DNA of 32,652 nucleotides from Leptospirales bacterium. Lineage in GTDB: Bacteria; Spirochaetota; Leptospiria; Leptospirales; Leptonemataceae. Below, piece after piece: positions 12,635 to 21,565 of the stretch (positions within the stretch are counted from its first letter, which is position 1; each line of letters begins with the position of its first letter). The notes below the pieces were generated by a model that saw only the letters and a list, made by a program, of their open reading frames with translations, was not told the DNA's origin and searched no databases. The DNA lies in assembly GCA_016788865.1 (NCBI GenBank), contig JAEUSB010000045.1:1-32652 (forward strand), given 5' to 3'. A program made the translations under genes and the position numbers.

Positions 12635-14293
12635 ATGACCCAATCTGTATCGATCCCAATAGACACTGACTATCCACAACATGGGATAGGTATAGACACC
12701 TTGAGGCTGAGGAAGGTAGGGGTATTGGCCATACATGAACGGCATTCCCTCGACTTTAATCCAAGACCTCCCGTCAACGGTATACCCCTGTGTTCCCTCG
12801 GTGGAAACGATGTCCTTTCTCGTTCTGCCAGATATCGTAGTCAGCTCTTCTCGATTGTTATATATCGTGGTGTAGGGGGTCTTCAGGCTCAGATCACGAT
12901 CCCCTCACTGGCACGCCTTATCTATCCTGTGAACACCAGAGTACTCAATCGGGAGGAAGTGAAGAAGGCTATCAGCCGACTTTCCGAACTAGTCGTAGGG
13001 ATTGGGGTCAGTATAGACGATCTCATGGATGCCGAGGTCTCCCGTATTGATCTATTCAGGGACCAGGCTTTGGATCACCCCTGGCAAGCATATGCCGGTA
13101 TAGCACCTGTTCTGGCCTTTCCACACACACGCTTTTGGAGACATGAGAACACGTGTTACTGGTCGAATAAACAAACATCCATAGCATTTTATGATAAAGA
13201 GAGACAGTTGAAGGACTCCGGTACCGCAGTCGACACAGGGAACCTTGCCCGCCTTGAAATCCGTTTGCTAACCCATGATAAGATAATTAAAACCTTTGGT
13301 TATACCCTTACCCCCTTGATCCTGGCGGAGTTCCCAAAGCAGGTAATTGAATCCTATTCCTCCACTCTCCGCAAATTCTTTGATCTCAGCTCGAAAAGGA
13401 AATCAAAGCAGTTGGATCTCAAGGCAGCCACATCGCGTGGAGGCCAGGCGGCTCTAACAGACTACCTGTTATATAAGGGTCTGGAAAGCCACGCGGGTCA
13501 CGATGCTGATCCAGTCGGGAGTCTTGGGGCTGACCTCAAGTCGATTGGGTATCGGAGGCAGAATGCCTACAAGTTTAAGCAGCGACTAAGAAAGATATTT
13601 CGTGAATACAAGCTGGCAGAGGAAGCTCAACCCGGGGTAATGAACGCTGACCTTGTCGCAGATATAGCCATGAAGTTCGCTGATATCTCATTGGTACCCG
13701 TGATCCGAGGTCAGTCCCTGAACCTTCAATCTGTAAGACGGAAACGTACTCGGCGGGAGAGGCGTTTGGCCGCATTCCGGTCTGTTCTGCCCTTCAAGCC
13801 ATCAGGAATCCCTGAAGACCTCGGAGAACCTCCTCTGGATCGTAGTGAAGACGGCCGGGCACTGTACCTTACGCCCAAGGGTGGCTGGGTGCACTGGGTT
13901 TCAACTTCTACAGTTCAGGACTTGCAATCCTCTCTGGCTGGAATCATAGGTGTTAGCGCCACACGATTGTTTGACTCCTTTCGTGTCGATGAGGTCGCTT
14001 TACGTTGGGATCGCTGGAGCTTTGAATCATTCAAGACATGGACGCGCATTCTTCTGAAAGGCATAAACTATGAAATAGAGCATGTGGACGGCGACACAAG
14101 CTACCGCGAGACTGTTCGCTACCTCTGGGACTATCCGGAACTATACGCGGAGTGGGAGCACGGCCCTACCGGATACCTCGGGGACATCATGCTGATGCGG
14201 GATATCTTTGAATATGATCATGTCCCCAGAGTCGCATGGATTATGATGAAAGCGGTTAAAGCTTCTCTCCTGAAGCGTATCGCATCAATTTGA
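12635..14293 (+). CDS. Phage/plasmid replication initiator-like protein (gene II / Phage_CRI type)
   Basis: 552 residues, with AAGGAGG at 12623-12629, 5 nt before the ATG. Motifs in the N-terminal half resemble filamentous-phage gene II and related rolling-circle initiators: V136-S-R-I-D-L141, then CYWSNKQTSIAFYDKERQL at 174-192 and A205-R-L-E-I-R-L211. Such proteins nick the origin to start rolling-circle replication. The catalytic Tyr could not be assigned. The C-terminal 180 residues (from about 370) are unrecognised. The neighbouring palindromic repeats upstream fit a replication module, but no coat, assembly or integrase genes of a filamentous phage are next to it, so this is at most a remnant or satellite. 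Family call by motif resemblance. Confidence 0.55.
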   Translation: MTQSVSIPIDTDYPQHGIGIDTLRLRKVGVLAIHERHSLDFNPRPPVNGIPLCSLGGNDVLSRSARYRSQLFSIVIYRGVGGLQAQITIPSLARLIYPVNTRVLNREEVKKAISRLSELVVGIGVSIDDLMDAEVSRIDLFRDQALDHPWQAYAGIAPVLAFPHTRFWRHENTCYWSNKQTSIAFYDKERQLKDSGTAVDTGNLARLEIRLLTHDKIIKTFGYTLTPLILAEFPKQVIESYSSTLRKFFDLSSKRKSKQLDLKAATSRGGQAALTDYLLYKGLESHAGHDADPVGSLGADLKSIGYRRQNAYKFKQRLRKIFREYKLAEEAQPGVMNADLVADIAMKFADISLVPVIRGQSLNLQSVRRKRTRRERRLAAFRSVLPFKPSGIPEDLGEPPLDRSEDGRALYLTPKGGWVHWVSTSTVQDLQSSLAGIIGVSATRLFDSFRVDEVALRWDRWSFESFKTWTRILLKGINYEIEHVDGDTSYRETVRYLWDYPELYAEWEHGPTGYLGDIMLMRDIFEYDHVPRVAWIMMKAVKASLLKRIASI

Positions 14294-14866
14294 AATCCGC
14301 CTGGCATAGAGCACCTGTGAGTATCCTGAGACTGTAAGATTCAGACTCCCACCGCTGCTCTGATATGCTCTGAGCTTGATGTAATCCCCGCGAACAAACC
14401 TGTAGACTGTCTGTGCTTCGAGTACGGACTCTTCTCCCGCACTCGACGCCGGTGATACCACGGTTGCAATCAGGCTTCCCGTAGCTCCAGCCGCGTCAGT
14501 ATTTGCATATAGCAAGATTTTTCTACTCCCGCTCGCATTAGGTTGGTAAGCAAGCCATCCCTGAACGAAGTAGACCCCGTCCATGGGAATCGTGAGTCGA
14601 TCTGAGGCCGCTGTATTGAAAAAGTTTCCTGTGTCGTAGCTCACCGTGTTGTATGTTACAAACACCGATGCCCCGTTTGCCAGGGGCGTTACAGTGTTGT
14701 TATACACGAATGCTGCTGGATACGACTCACTATGGGAGAGCAGGGAAGCAGCCAGGGCCAGGTTTGAGTTTCGCAGCGCTTCTTCACTCTTATCAGATTT
14801 GTTGAGGAAGGCCGGTGTGCAGCTCCACACCAGTAGAACAGTAAGTATTGCTCTAATTGCTTTCAT
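14285..14866 (-). CDS. Lipoprotein with a C1q-like beta-sandwich domain
   Basis: 193 residues. The signal MKAIRAILTVLLVWSC has the lipobox LVWSC, with lipidation expected at C16. Residues about 45-190 show the alternating strand pattern of bacterial C1q/TNF-like domains: AFVYNNT, FVTYNTVSYDTGNFF, then the core IPMDGVYFVQGWLAYQP and a terminal GYSQVLYARRI strand. Such domains form trimers on surface proteins. AAGGAG lies 6-7 nt before the ATG. It converges on the replication-like gene with a 9-nt overlap of coding ends. Binding partner unknown. Confidence 0.75.
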   Translation of the reverse strand: MKAIRAILTVLLVWSCTPAFLNKSDKSEEALRNSNLALAASLLSHSESYPAAFVYNNTVTPLANGASVFVTYNTVSYDTGNFFNTAASDRLTIPMDGVYFVQGWLAYQPNASGSRKILLYANTDAAGATGSLIATVVSPASSAGEESVLEAQTVYRFVRGDYIKLRAYQSSGGSLNLTVSGYSQVLYARRISN

Positions 14867-15063
14867 CTCTATCTCCTTGTTAATTCGATCACTACGGGTT
14901 CCGGACGCTCTGTACGTTCTTCAGCACGAGCTACAATTCAATCATTATAGCATGATCTCGACATCGATGTCGGATCAAATCGTTCTGGTTGCGATATAAA
15001 CCTTTGCCAGACTCGGAATACAAGATTCCATCCCGATGAACACACGGTGGCTATAATGAGTCC

Positions 15064-15474
15064 GTGGAAAAATGGAAAGAACTGGTTCGACGCAAAGAGG
15101 AATACCTCCGTATCTTACGCTTACTGGTGGAGTTTGATGAAAGAACAGGAAGGCATCTAAAGTATGGCGATCCGGAAACACACTATGTCCGACGATCTAT
15201 TTGCATTGCTGATCCCTCGCGCACCCGCATACTGATTCCGGATCTTGGAAACTTCGTGTACTCGGTTGTATGTGAGACCAGGACGGCTTCTGCTCTCGCC
15301 GTCATAGCATATGTCCACGAGGATGGAATCCGAATCGAGAGGGATCGCTACGAACCAGATCATCCCACTCACTCCATCACTTGTTTGACCGACCTCTTTG
15401 AGAACGATTCGGAATCTTTTGATCCGATCAGCTTGAATCCGTTCTGTATTGGATTGATGGAGCAAGGCACATGA
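15064..15474 (+). CDS. Hypothetical protein, probably leaderless
   Basis: 136 residues from a GTG at 15064. The N-terminus is helical and charged (EKWKELVRRKEEYLRILRLL), followed by a mixed alpha/beta part; no family recognised. A perfect TATAAT (15052-15057) ends 6 nt before the GTG, which puts the expected transcript start at or next to the start codon, so translation is probably leaderless. No good -35 is visible. It converges on the metallophosphoesterase gene with a 47-nt overlap of coding ends. Confidence 0.6.
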   Translation: MEKWKELVRRKEEYLRILRLLVEFDERTGRHLKYGDPETHYVRRSICIADPSRTRILIPDLGNFVYSVVCETRTASALAVIAYVHEDGIRIERDRYEPDHPTHSITCLTDLFENDSESFDPISLNPFCIGLMEQGT

Positions 15475-16237
15475 GATCCGAGCGACCCCAGGTACTGGAA
15501 TGGTCTGGAAAGGATATTTGTCTGGATAGCAGGTAACACGACTCGGTCTTGCGTAGCAAATCGTCATGATCCCTGGCTTCAATAATCTCGAAATGGAAAT
15601 GATCGAGATTCCGTAGTGCTACAAATGTGCAGCCCTGGTATTCGTACTTCCTGAAACGATGGTGGTGTCCATGAATGAACAATCGAGGCCGCACGAGTTG
15701 AAACAGTTCTTCCAATCTAGCTCGATTTCTATCTGACTCGCCACCGCGGAGGACTTGAAACGCGCCGTCCGTTGTTTCATGACACACCATTGTGTGGATC
15801 GATCCCACATGCGATGCTATCTGGGCGCGGGCCCTGGTCATGTCATCATCAGAGATGTTCTCCTCGGGAAACCAATCGATACCTTGTGTGGTGAACTCAC
15901 GATCAAAGGATGTTGCGCCACCCATATACAGGACTCCATCTGCGCAGTATCCGCGAGGAATGTGAAGAGCATCAAAGCATAGACTCTTGCGTGCTGGAAC
16001 CGCAATCGATCCGTGATCAAGCGCGGCGTGGTCGTCATGGTTGCCATCGAGAAACAAAACGGGGATTGGTAACTTGGACTTCTGATACCAATAGTCCTGA
16101 TGCGTATCAGGAAAGAATCCGAAATCACCGACTACGACTACGCGCTCGACATCAAGACGGGAGAGAGCGGCGAAGACCAGACGTTCCAGAGCCAGAAAAT
16201 CCGAATGAATATCGCCGACATAGAGAGTGAGAGCCAA
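15428..16237 (-). CDS. Metallophosphoesterase of the calcineurin-like superfamily
   Basis: 269 residues from a TTG at 16237. All metal-binding motifs are present: D9-I-H11 (GDIHSD), G-D38-F-G, G-N66-H67-D, H153 (VCHE) and G-H191-H-H193. Enzymes of this fold hydrolyse phosphomono- or diesters, including nucleic acids and signalling nucleotides, using two metal ions. The start codon directly follows the stop of the WYL gene (TAA then TTG), so the two are translationally coupled. An unrelated 35-residue tail follows the fold. Substrate unknown. The pairing with a WYL regulator beside a restriction operon suggests a defence role, by inference. Confidence 0.88.
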   Translation of the reverse strand: MALTLYVGDIHSDFLALERLVFAALSRLDVERVVVVGDFGFFPDTHQDYWYQKSKLPIPVLFLDGNHDDHAALDHGSIAVPARKSLCFDALHIPRGYCADGVLYMGGATSFDREFTTQGIDWFPEENISDDDMTRARAQIASHVGSIHTMVCHETTDGAFQVLRGGESDRNRARLEELFQLVRPRLFIHGHHHRFRKYEYQGCTFVALRNLDHFHFEIIEARDHDDLLRKTESCYLLSRQISFPDHSSTWGRSDLMCLAPSIQYRTDSS

Positions 16238-17272
16238 TTAAGATATACGTTCTACGGCTCGATTCAACTCCAGCACTCGCGCTCGTGCTTGATCAAGACG
16301 AGTGCCAGGCGTGATGGATTTAACGTAGGGAAGCACCGCAAGCAAAGCAGAGTCCACAGCCTCTGAGGAGCCCTGGATTGTGATCCTCGCAGTTTCTGAA
16401 TCCTGAAAGTCGAGAGTAGTTAAGTCCGCGATCGAACTAAGACATTGTGATAGCTTCGATCTCGGCACTTCGCATACGAATCGATCGCTCATTGAGGCAA
16501 TGAGTGCGCGAACACGGTCCATGTTTACAGGCTCTTTTTCCTCCCTGCTGATAAAGGCCCGTTGCAGGTCTGATTCGATCCCGGCAACCTTGTTGAGTTC
16601 GACTATCTTGTAGTCCTTTGCATCACGAATCACCAGCGAGACGTGACTCCCGTTACAGAACAAAGCCACGGGAGTGATCTCAAGGAAATTCTTGGAATCG
16701 GATGCACCCAGGACAACGATCCTTAACTTCAAGCGATACTGAATCGCATAACTGATTACAACGAGCTGATGGATTGCCTTTGTGTAGTCAGGTCTGCCAT
16801 GGCGTGTCTGCAGAGTACCTACGGCGTAAACATACATTTGGAGCGCGGTATCGTTTTGATACGCGGGAATGCCGTTTTCAAGATTCTCCGCTACGAAAGT
16901 TCGAAAGTAGTGGGAACAAAGTCTGACCTGAGAAGCGGGCAGAGTATAATCCGAGATGTACCCACCCTGGAAGTTCACTTCGATGTTTGGAACTACATCA
17001 GTCAGATAGCGAGTATACTTGCGAAGGATGCGTTCGGCAGAGCCGAGTTCACGATTCTCCGTTCCCTGCAGGTGTCGGACAAACTCTGCGAGAGTTGCTG
17101 CAGTCCAGGAACCGTCCTGGGGTTTCGCTTTGCTATCATCAATCCTGGCTACATGCGTTCGTCTCCTGCTTCTGGGTTGTTCTTCGCGGGGTCTGAGGAG
17201 GTATTCATACGCCATGGCGGCGTATTCGATGGCTGCTTGTATCTGGGCTTCGCGGGTAAGGTGGCCTTTCAT
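16238..17272 (-). CDS. WYL-domain transcriptional regulator
   Basis: 344 residues. Residues about 167-235 are a WYL domain (ISYAIQYRLKLRIVVL, I-T-P-V-A-L-F-C-N-G-S-H-V-S-L, then Y-K-I-V-E-L-N-K-V-A-G-I), the ligand-binding fold of BrxR/CapW-type regulators that control defence genes. The N-terminal region around 55-110 has the size and charge of a winged helix (AATLAEFVRHLQ, then an R-I-L-R-K-Y helix), but this is less clear. The C-terminal part (about 265-340) resembles a WCX extension. On the minus strand TATAGT ends 6 nt before the ATG, with TTGACA 15 nt upstream of it, so the mRNA is probably leaderless. It diverges from the type I restriction operon and is its likely regulator. Confidence 0.75.
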   Translation of the reverse strand: MKGHLTREAQIQAAIEYAAMAYEYLLRPREEQPRSRRRTHVARIDDSKAKPQDGSWTAATLAEFVRHLQGTENRELGSAERILRKYTRYLTDVVPNIEVNFQGGYISDYTLPASQVRLCSHYFRTFVAENLENGIPAYQNDTALQMYVYAVGTLQTRHGRPDYTKAIHQLVVISYAIQYRLKLRIVVLGASDSKNFLEITPVALFCNGSHVSLVIRDAKDYKIVELNKVAGIESDLQRAFISREEKEPVNMDRVRALIASMSDRFVCEVPRSKLSQCLSSIADLTTLDFQDSETARITIQGSSEAVDSALLAVLPYVKSITPGTRLDQARARVLELNRAVERIS

Positions 17273-17410
17273 CCCGCTACTATAGCATTATGCACGATTT
17301 GTCAAGCGCGAAAGTAAATGGTTTCGTATCGCCGTCAGCGGTTAGGAACCAATTCTATCGAAACGATTTTCGATACGAGAATCCCGCTTGTCACACCCAT
17401 GGGTTATACT
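17273..17410. promoter_or_regulatory. Divergent promoter region with inverted repeats
   Basis: Minus-strand promoter for the WYL gene: TTGACA (plus 17300-17305), 15 nt, TATAGT (plus 17279-17284). Plus-strand candidate -10 TATACT at 17405-17410 for hsdR. Between them lie a perfect inverted repeat TATCGAAA-CGAT-TTTCGATA (17356-17375) and a second pair TTTCGTATCG (17322-17331) facing CGATACGAGA (17371-17380). These share the half-site TCGATA/TCGTAT and are candidate operators of the WYL regulator. Confidence 0.6.
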
Positions 17411-17426
17411 GTGTTCTGGTCACCCC

Positions 17427-20177
17427 ATGAAGCCAGAGGAAAGAGCTAGGCAGACGATCGACGAGCAACTCTCGCAGGCGGGTTGGATAGTTCAGGATTT
17501 CAAGGACATCGACCTGAGCGCCGGGTCTGGCATCGCGATTCGCGAGTTTCCGCTTACAACAGGCTTTGCCGACTATATGCTCTTCGTGGATCGGAAGGCG
17601 GTAGGCGTCGTAGAGGCAAAACCCGTCGGCGTGAAACTGACCGAAGTTGCTGAACAAACAGAGAAATATGTTCAGGGGTTGCCGGATAACTTTCCGGCTT
17701 ACGTTCACAAACTCCTCCCATTTGCCTATGAGTCGACCAGCGTGGAAACGCACTTTCGCGATCTGCGTGATCCGGCTCCGCGATCAAGAAGGGTCTTTCA
17801 TTTTCACAGGCCGGAGACTCTGCTCGAGTGGGCGAAGCAGAAGGAAACTCTTCGCGCACGCATGCGGAAGTTGCCTGTACTAAACATTGGAAATCTGCGG
17901 GATTGCCAGGTAGAGGCAATCAACGGTTTGGAGAAGGCTTTCGCATCGGATCGACAGCGCTCGCTCATCCAAATGGCGACGGGTGCTGGCAAGAGTTTCA
18001 CCGCAGTCAGCTTTGTATATCGCCTCATCAAGTTCGCCAATGCAAAGCGAATTCTCTTCCTGGTAGATCGGAGCAATCTGGCGAAGCAGGCGTTCAAAGA
18101 ATTCCAGACCTACACTACACCGGACGATGGCCGCAAGTTCACAGAACTGTACAATGTGCAGCGCCTCCAGTCGAACACGATTGATCCCGTAAACAAAGTA
18201 GTTATTACAACTATTCAGCGACTCTTCTCAATGCTAAAGGGTGACTCGGACTTTGAGGCGGAGAACGAAGAGCGCTCAGGCTTCGAGATCATGCCTGAGG
18301 CAAAGGAGCACATCGTCGGTTACAATCCTAAGATGCCGATCGAAACATTTGATTTCATCATTACGGATGAAGCTCATCGTAGTATTTACAATCTCTGGCG
18401 GCAGGTCCTCGAGTATTTTGATTCGTTTCTGATTGGTCTTACGGCCACGCCATCGAAGCAGACCATTGGATTCTTCCATAACAACCTGGTGAGCAACTAT
18501 TCGCACGAAGCTGCGGTTGCGGATGGGGTGAATGTGGGATTCGAAGTCTATAGAATTCGCACAAACATTACAGAGAAAGGCAGCAAGATCGAGGCGGGTA
18601 GCTTTGTCACGCTCCGGAGTCGAATGACTCGAAAGACTCTGTGGCAAGAACTCGATGATGATTTTCAGTACACCGCGAACCAGCTCGACCGCGACGTTGT
18701 TGCAAAAGATCAGATCAGACTCGTTGTGCGAACATTCAGAGATCGTCTATTCACCGAAATATTTCCGGGAAGAACCGAAGTTCCTAAGACTCTGGTGTTT
18801 GCTAAAGACGACAATCATGCAGAAGAGATCGTCGGGATCATCCGGGAGGAATTCGGTAAAGGGAACAACTTCTGCAAAAAGATCACATATCGCACCACCG
18901 ATGAGAAACCGGATGAGTTGGTGACCGCATTTCGCACGAGTTACGATCCACGGATTGCCGTGACAGTTGACATGATCTCCACCGGGACCGACATTAAACC
19001 GCTCGAGTGTCTCCTATTCATGCGAGATGTGCGCTCGCGAAACTACTTTGAGCAGATGAAAGGACGCGGGACTCGCGTGATCGATCCAACGGACCTGCAG
19101 GCCGTCACGCCGGATGCAAAAGTGAAGACGCACTTTATGATAGTGGATGCGGTCGGGGTCTGTGAGAATGAGAAAACAGATTCACGACCTCTGGAGCGGA
19201 AGAAGACCACGCCGTTCGATAAACTTCTGCATTCCGTCGCTCTCGACATCCGGGACGAAGATACGGTTTCGAGTCTTGCGGGTCGCCTGGCCAGGCTGGA
19301 TCGTGCGATCGGCCCTGCTGATCGAAAAGAGATCGAGAGCAAGGCAGGTCAGACCATTAAGCAAATCGTTCATCGACTACTCGATGCTGTTGATCCGGAC
19401 AAGCAAGAGGTGCGTGCGCAGGAAAAGTTTGGCGTCGAAGCGCCCAGTGATGAACAGATTCAGACCGCATACAAAGAAATGGCGGATGATGCGTGCAAGA
19501 TTTTTGATAATGCAACTCTACGAAACCTGATCATCGACATCAAGAAACGAAACGATATTGTCATCGACGAAGTTTCAACGGACACGCTCGCGGAAGCTGG
19601 TTTCAGCGCGGACGCGAAAGAGAAAGCCAAAACGGTTGTGAGCACGTTTCAGAGGTTTATTGATGAAAACAAAGACGAGCTACTTGCCCTTCAGATTCTT
19701 TACAGTCAGCCGTATGGGAAACGGCATCTAACATATGCTCATGTGCAGGAGCTTGCAGAACGGATTCAGAAACCTCCGTATGCACTCACCCCAGAAGCCG
19801 TATGGAATGCTTATGAGCGACTAGAAGCGGCGAAGGTGAAGAAGGCCGGGGCGAAGCGGCTTCTCACAGATATTGTTTCTCTCGTGCGATACGCCTCAGG
19901 GAAGATGAAGATTCTCGAACCCCACACAGAATTTGTGGATCATCGTTTTGAGGAATGGCTGGCCGATCAGAAGAAAAGCGGTGTGACGTTCTCGGGTGAG
20001 CAGATGGAATGGCTGAACATGATTAAGGATCATATAGCAACCAGCGTTTCTGTAGGGATAGACGATTTCGAATTTGCTCCCTTTCAGCAGAAGGGTGGTG
20101 CCGTGCACGTTTATGAAGTCTTCGGTGAGAAGCTGGAACAGATTCTGGATGAACTAAATGAAAGGCTAGTGGCTTGA
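17427..20177 (+). CDS. hsdR: Type I restriction enzyme, restriction/translocation subunit HsdR
   Basis: 916 residues from the ATG at 17427; a TTG at 17388 would add 13 residues of poor character. In order: an N-terminal PD-(D/E)xK nuclease with D49 and E63-A-K65, then superfamily 2 helicase motifs with T185-G-A-G-K189-S (Walker A), D314-E-A-H317, G-L-T-A-T-P, S-T-G-T-D-I, and a Q-M-K-G-R-G-T-R motif VI, then a helical C-terminus of the EcoEI kind that binds the methylase core. It translocates DNA with ATP and cuts unmethylated phage or plasmid DNA at a distance. The candidate -10 TATACT leaves a short leader with no strong Shine-Dalgarno. The stop overlaps the hsdS start (TTGA). Confidence 0.95.
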   Translation: MKPEERARQTIDEQLSQAGWIVQDFKDIDLSAGSGIAIREFPLTTGFADYMLFVDRKAVGVVEAKPVGVKLTEVAEQTEKYVQGLPDNFPAYVHKLLPFAYESTSVETHFRDLRDPAPRSRRVFHFHRPETLLEWAKQKETLRARMRKLPVLNIGNLRDCQVEAINGLEKAFASDRQRSLIQMATGAGKSFTAVSFVYRLIKFANAKRILFLVDRSNLAKQAFKEFQTYTTPDDGRKFTELYNVQRLQSNTIDPVNKVVITTIQRLFSMLKGDSDFEAENEERSGFEIMPEAKEHIVGYNPKMPIETFDFIITDEAHRSIYNLWRQVLEYFDSFLIGLTATPSKQTIGFFHNNLVSNYSHEAAVADGVNVGFEVYRIRTNITEKGSKIEAGSFVTLRSRMTRKTLWQELDDDFQYTANQLDRDVVAKDQIRLVVRTFRDRLFTEIFPGRTEVPKTLVFAKDDNHAEEIVGIIREEFGKGNNFCKKITYRTTDEKPDELVTAFRTSYDPRIAVTVDMISTGTDIKPLECLLFMRDVRSRNYFEQMKGRGTRVIDPTDLQAVTPDAKVKTHFMIVDAVGVCENEKTDSRPLERKKTTPFDKLLHSVALDIRDEDTVSSLAGRLARLDRAIGPADRKEIESKAGQTIKQIVHRLLDAVDPDKQEVRAQEKFGVEAPSDEQIQTAYKEMADDACKIFDNATLRNLIIDIKKRNDIVIDEVSTDTLAEAGFSADAKEKAKTVVSTFQRFIDENKDELLALQILYSQPYGKRHLTYAHVQELAERIQKPPYALTPEAVWNAYERLEAAKVKKAGAKRLLTDIVSLVRYASGKMKILEPHTEFVDHRFEEWLADQKKSGVTFSGEQMEWLNMIKDHIATSVSVGIDDFEFAPFQQKGGAVHVYEVFGEKLEQILDELNERLVA

Positions 20178-21562
20178 GCATCAGTCAAATGTCCGGCTGG
20201 CGTTCTACTAACCTTGGGAATCTCGGAACACTCGTAAGAGGAATTTCCTTTCCAAAGGAAGCCCGTGGTACCGAGCCAAAGAAAGGCTTCATTGCCTGCC
20301 TTCGGACAACAAACGTACAAAAGGAAGTGGACTGGGATGACCTTGTGTTTGTTCCAGAGCAGTACTTGCGGGACGATGAGAAACTTATCCGCGCAGGAGA
20401 TATCCTCATTTCCAACGCAAATAGCCTGGAACTCGTTGGTAAGTCGTCCTATGTAGCGCAGGTTCCCGTACGAGCGACGCTGGGCACATTTATCAGCGCT
20501 TTTCGATGCGATGATTCAGTCGATAGCAAGTTTGTTTACTTTCAATTGTGTGCCCCGGATGTTCGCTCTGCAATACGGAATGTTGCCTCGACCACAACAA
20601 ATATCTCGAACGTTTCCGGAGAGAAATTAGGAAATGTAGAGTTGCGGGTTCCCTCGCTCCCCGAACAACGCCGCATCGTAGCCAAGATTGAAGAGCTGTT
20701 CACGCAGGTCGATGCTGGTGTCCAAGCACTCGAACGAGCGAAAGTGTTGCTGAAGCAATACCGTCAGTCGCTATTGAAGAGTGCGTTCAGCGGAAAGCTA
20801 ACAGAGAAATGGCGGCAAGAGAATCGGGATAAGATCGAGCCGGCATCCGTGCTTTTGGAACGCATTCGAGAAGAACGTAAGAAGAAGCTGGGGAAGAAAT
20901 ACAAGGAACTACCGCCGCTGGATACGAGTGATCTTCCGGAGTTGCCGGAAGGTTGGGCATGGGTCAGGCTCCAAGATGTCGCTTCCAAGGTCACTGATGG
21001 TGAACACTTCCGGCCGAAGACTATCGACAGCGGAGTACTTTTCCTGTCCGCCAAGGATGTAACGGATTCGGGAATCGATCTCTCCGATCCGCTATTCATG
21101 GACCCAACGGATGCTGTGCGGTCAAGATTGCGGTGTGATCCAGAAAGGGGGGACATCCTGGTCGTGAGCCGAGGCGCTGGAATCGGACGCTCGTGCATCG
21201 TCAACATTGATAAGACATTCTGCCTTCTGGGCAGCGTTATCTTGATAAAACCCGTGGACATGGTGTTGAACCGGCTGATTCTTCTTATGCTCAAATCACC
21301 GTTTCTCAATCGGCGGCTCACATCTCTTTCAGGTTCCACGGCACAGCAAGCAATCTACTTGCGTGACATCACCGTCCTACCTCTGCCTTTGCCTCCGATA
21401 GAAGAGCAGCATCAACTCGTGCAAACGGTTGATGATCTACTCTCCAAAGTAGACTATGTTGAGCATTCAATAGAGCATCTCGAATCGTTATCGCACCAAG
21501 GGCGACAGTCGGTACTCAACCAAGCATTTTCAGGAGCACTCCTGCAATCGGAGATTAGTTAA
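20174..21562 (+). CDS. hsdS: Type I restriction-modification specificity subunit HsdS
   Basis: 462 residues from a TTG overlapping the hsdR stop; an ATG at 20189 (residue 6) is an alternative. Two target recognition domains: the first (about 10-165) ends in LPEQRRIVAKIEELF, and the second (about 255-430) ends in PPIEEQHQLVQTVDDLL. Each is followed by a helical conserved region: LKQYRQSLLKSAFSGKL near 195-215, and the corresponding GRQSVLNQAFSGALL at the end. Each half reads one part of a split DNA target. Full-length and intact. The coding end is 3 nt before hsdM. Confidence 0.95.
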   Translation: MSISQMSGWRSTNLGNLGTLVRGISFPKEARGTEPKKGFIACLRTTNVQKEVDWDDLVFVPEQYLRDDEKLIRAGDILISNANSLELVGKSSYVAQVPVRATLGTFISAFRCDDSVDSKFVYFQLCAPDVRSAIRNVASTTTNISNVSGEKLGNVELRVPSLPEQRRIVAKIEELFTQVDAGVQALERAKVLLKQYRQSLLKSAFSGKLTEKWRQENRDKIEPASVLLERIREERKKKLGKKYKELPPLDTSDLPELPEGWAWVRLQDVASKVTDGEHFRPKTIDSGVLFLSAKDVTDSGIDLSDPLFMDPTDAVRSRLRCDPERGDILVVSRGAGIGRSCIVNIDKTFCLLGSVILIKPVDMVLNRLILLMLKSPFLNRRLTSLSGSTAQQAIYLRDITVLPLPLPPIEEQHQLVQTVDDLLSKVDYVEHSIEHLESLSHQGRQSVLNQAFSGALLQSEIS

Positions 21563-21565
21563 CCT

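Noticed and set aside
12635..14293. Complete integrated filamentous phage
   Set aside because: Only an initiator-like gene is present; no coat, assembly ATPase or secretin genes were seen nearby.
15157..15582. 141-codon frame on the minus strand
   Set aside because: It overlaps both the 15064-15474 gene and the metallophosphoesterase gene, and lacks start signals.
11566..17410. Extension of the cassette array to the right
   Set aside because: No GCATAAC/GTTATGC junction occurs between 11566 and 17410, and genes lie on both strands.
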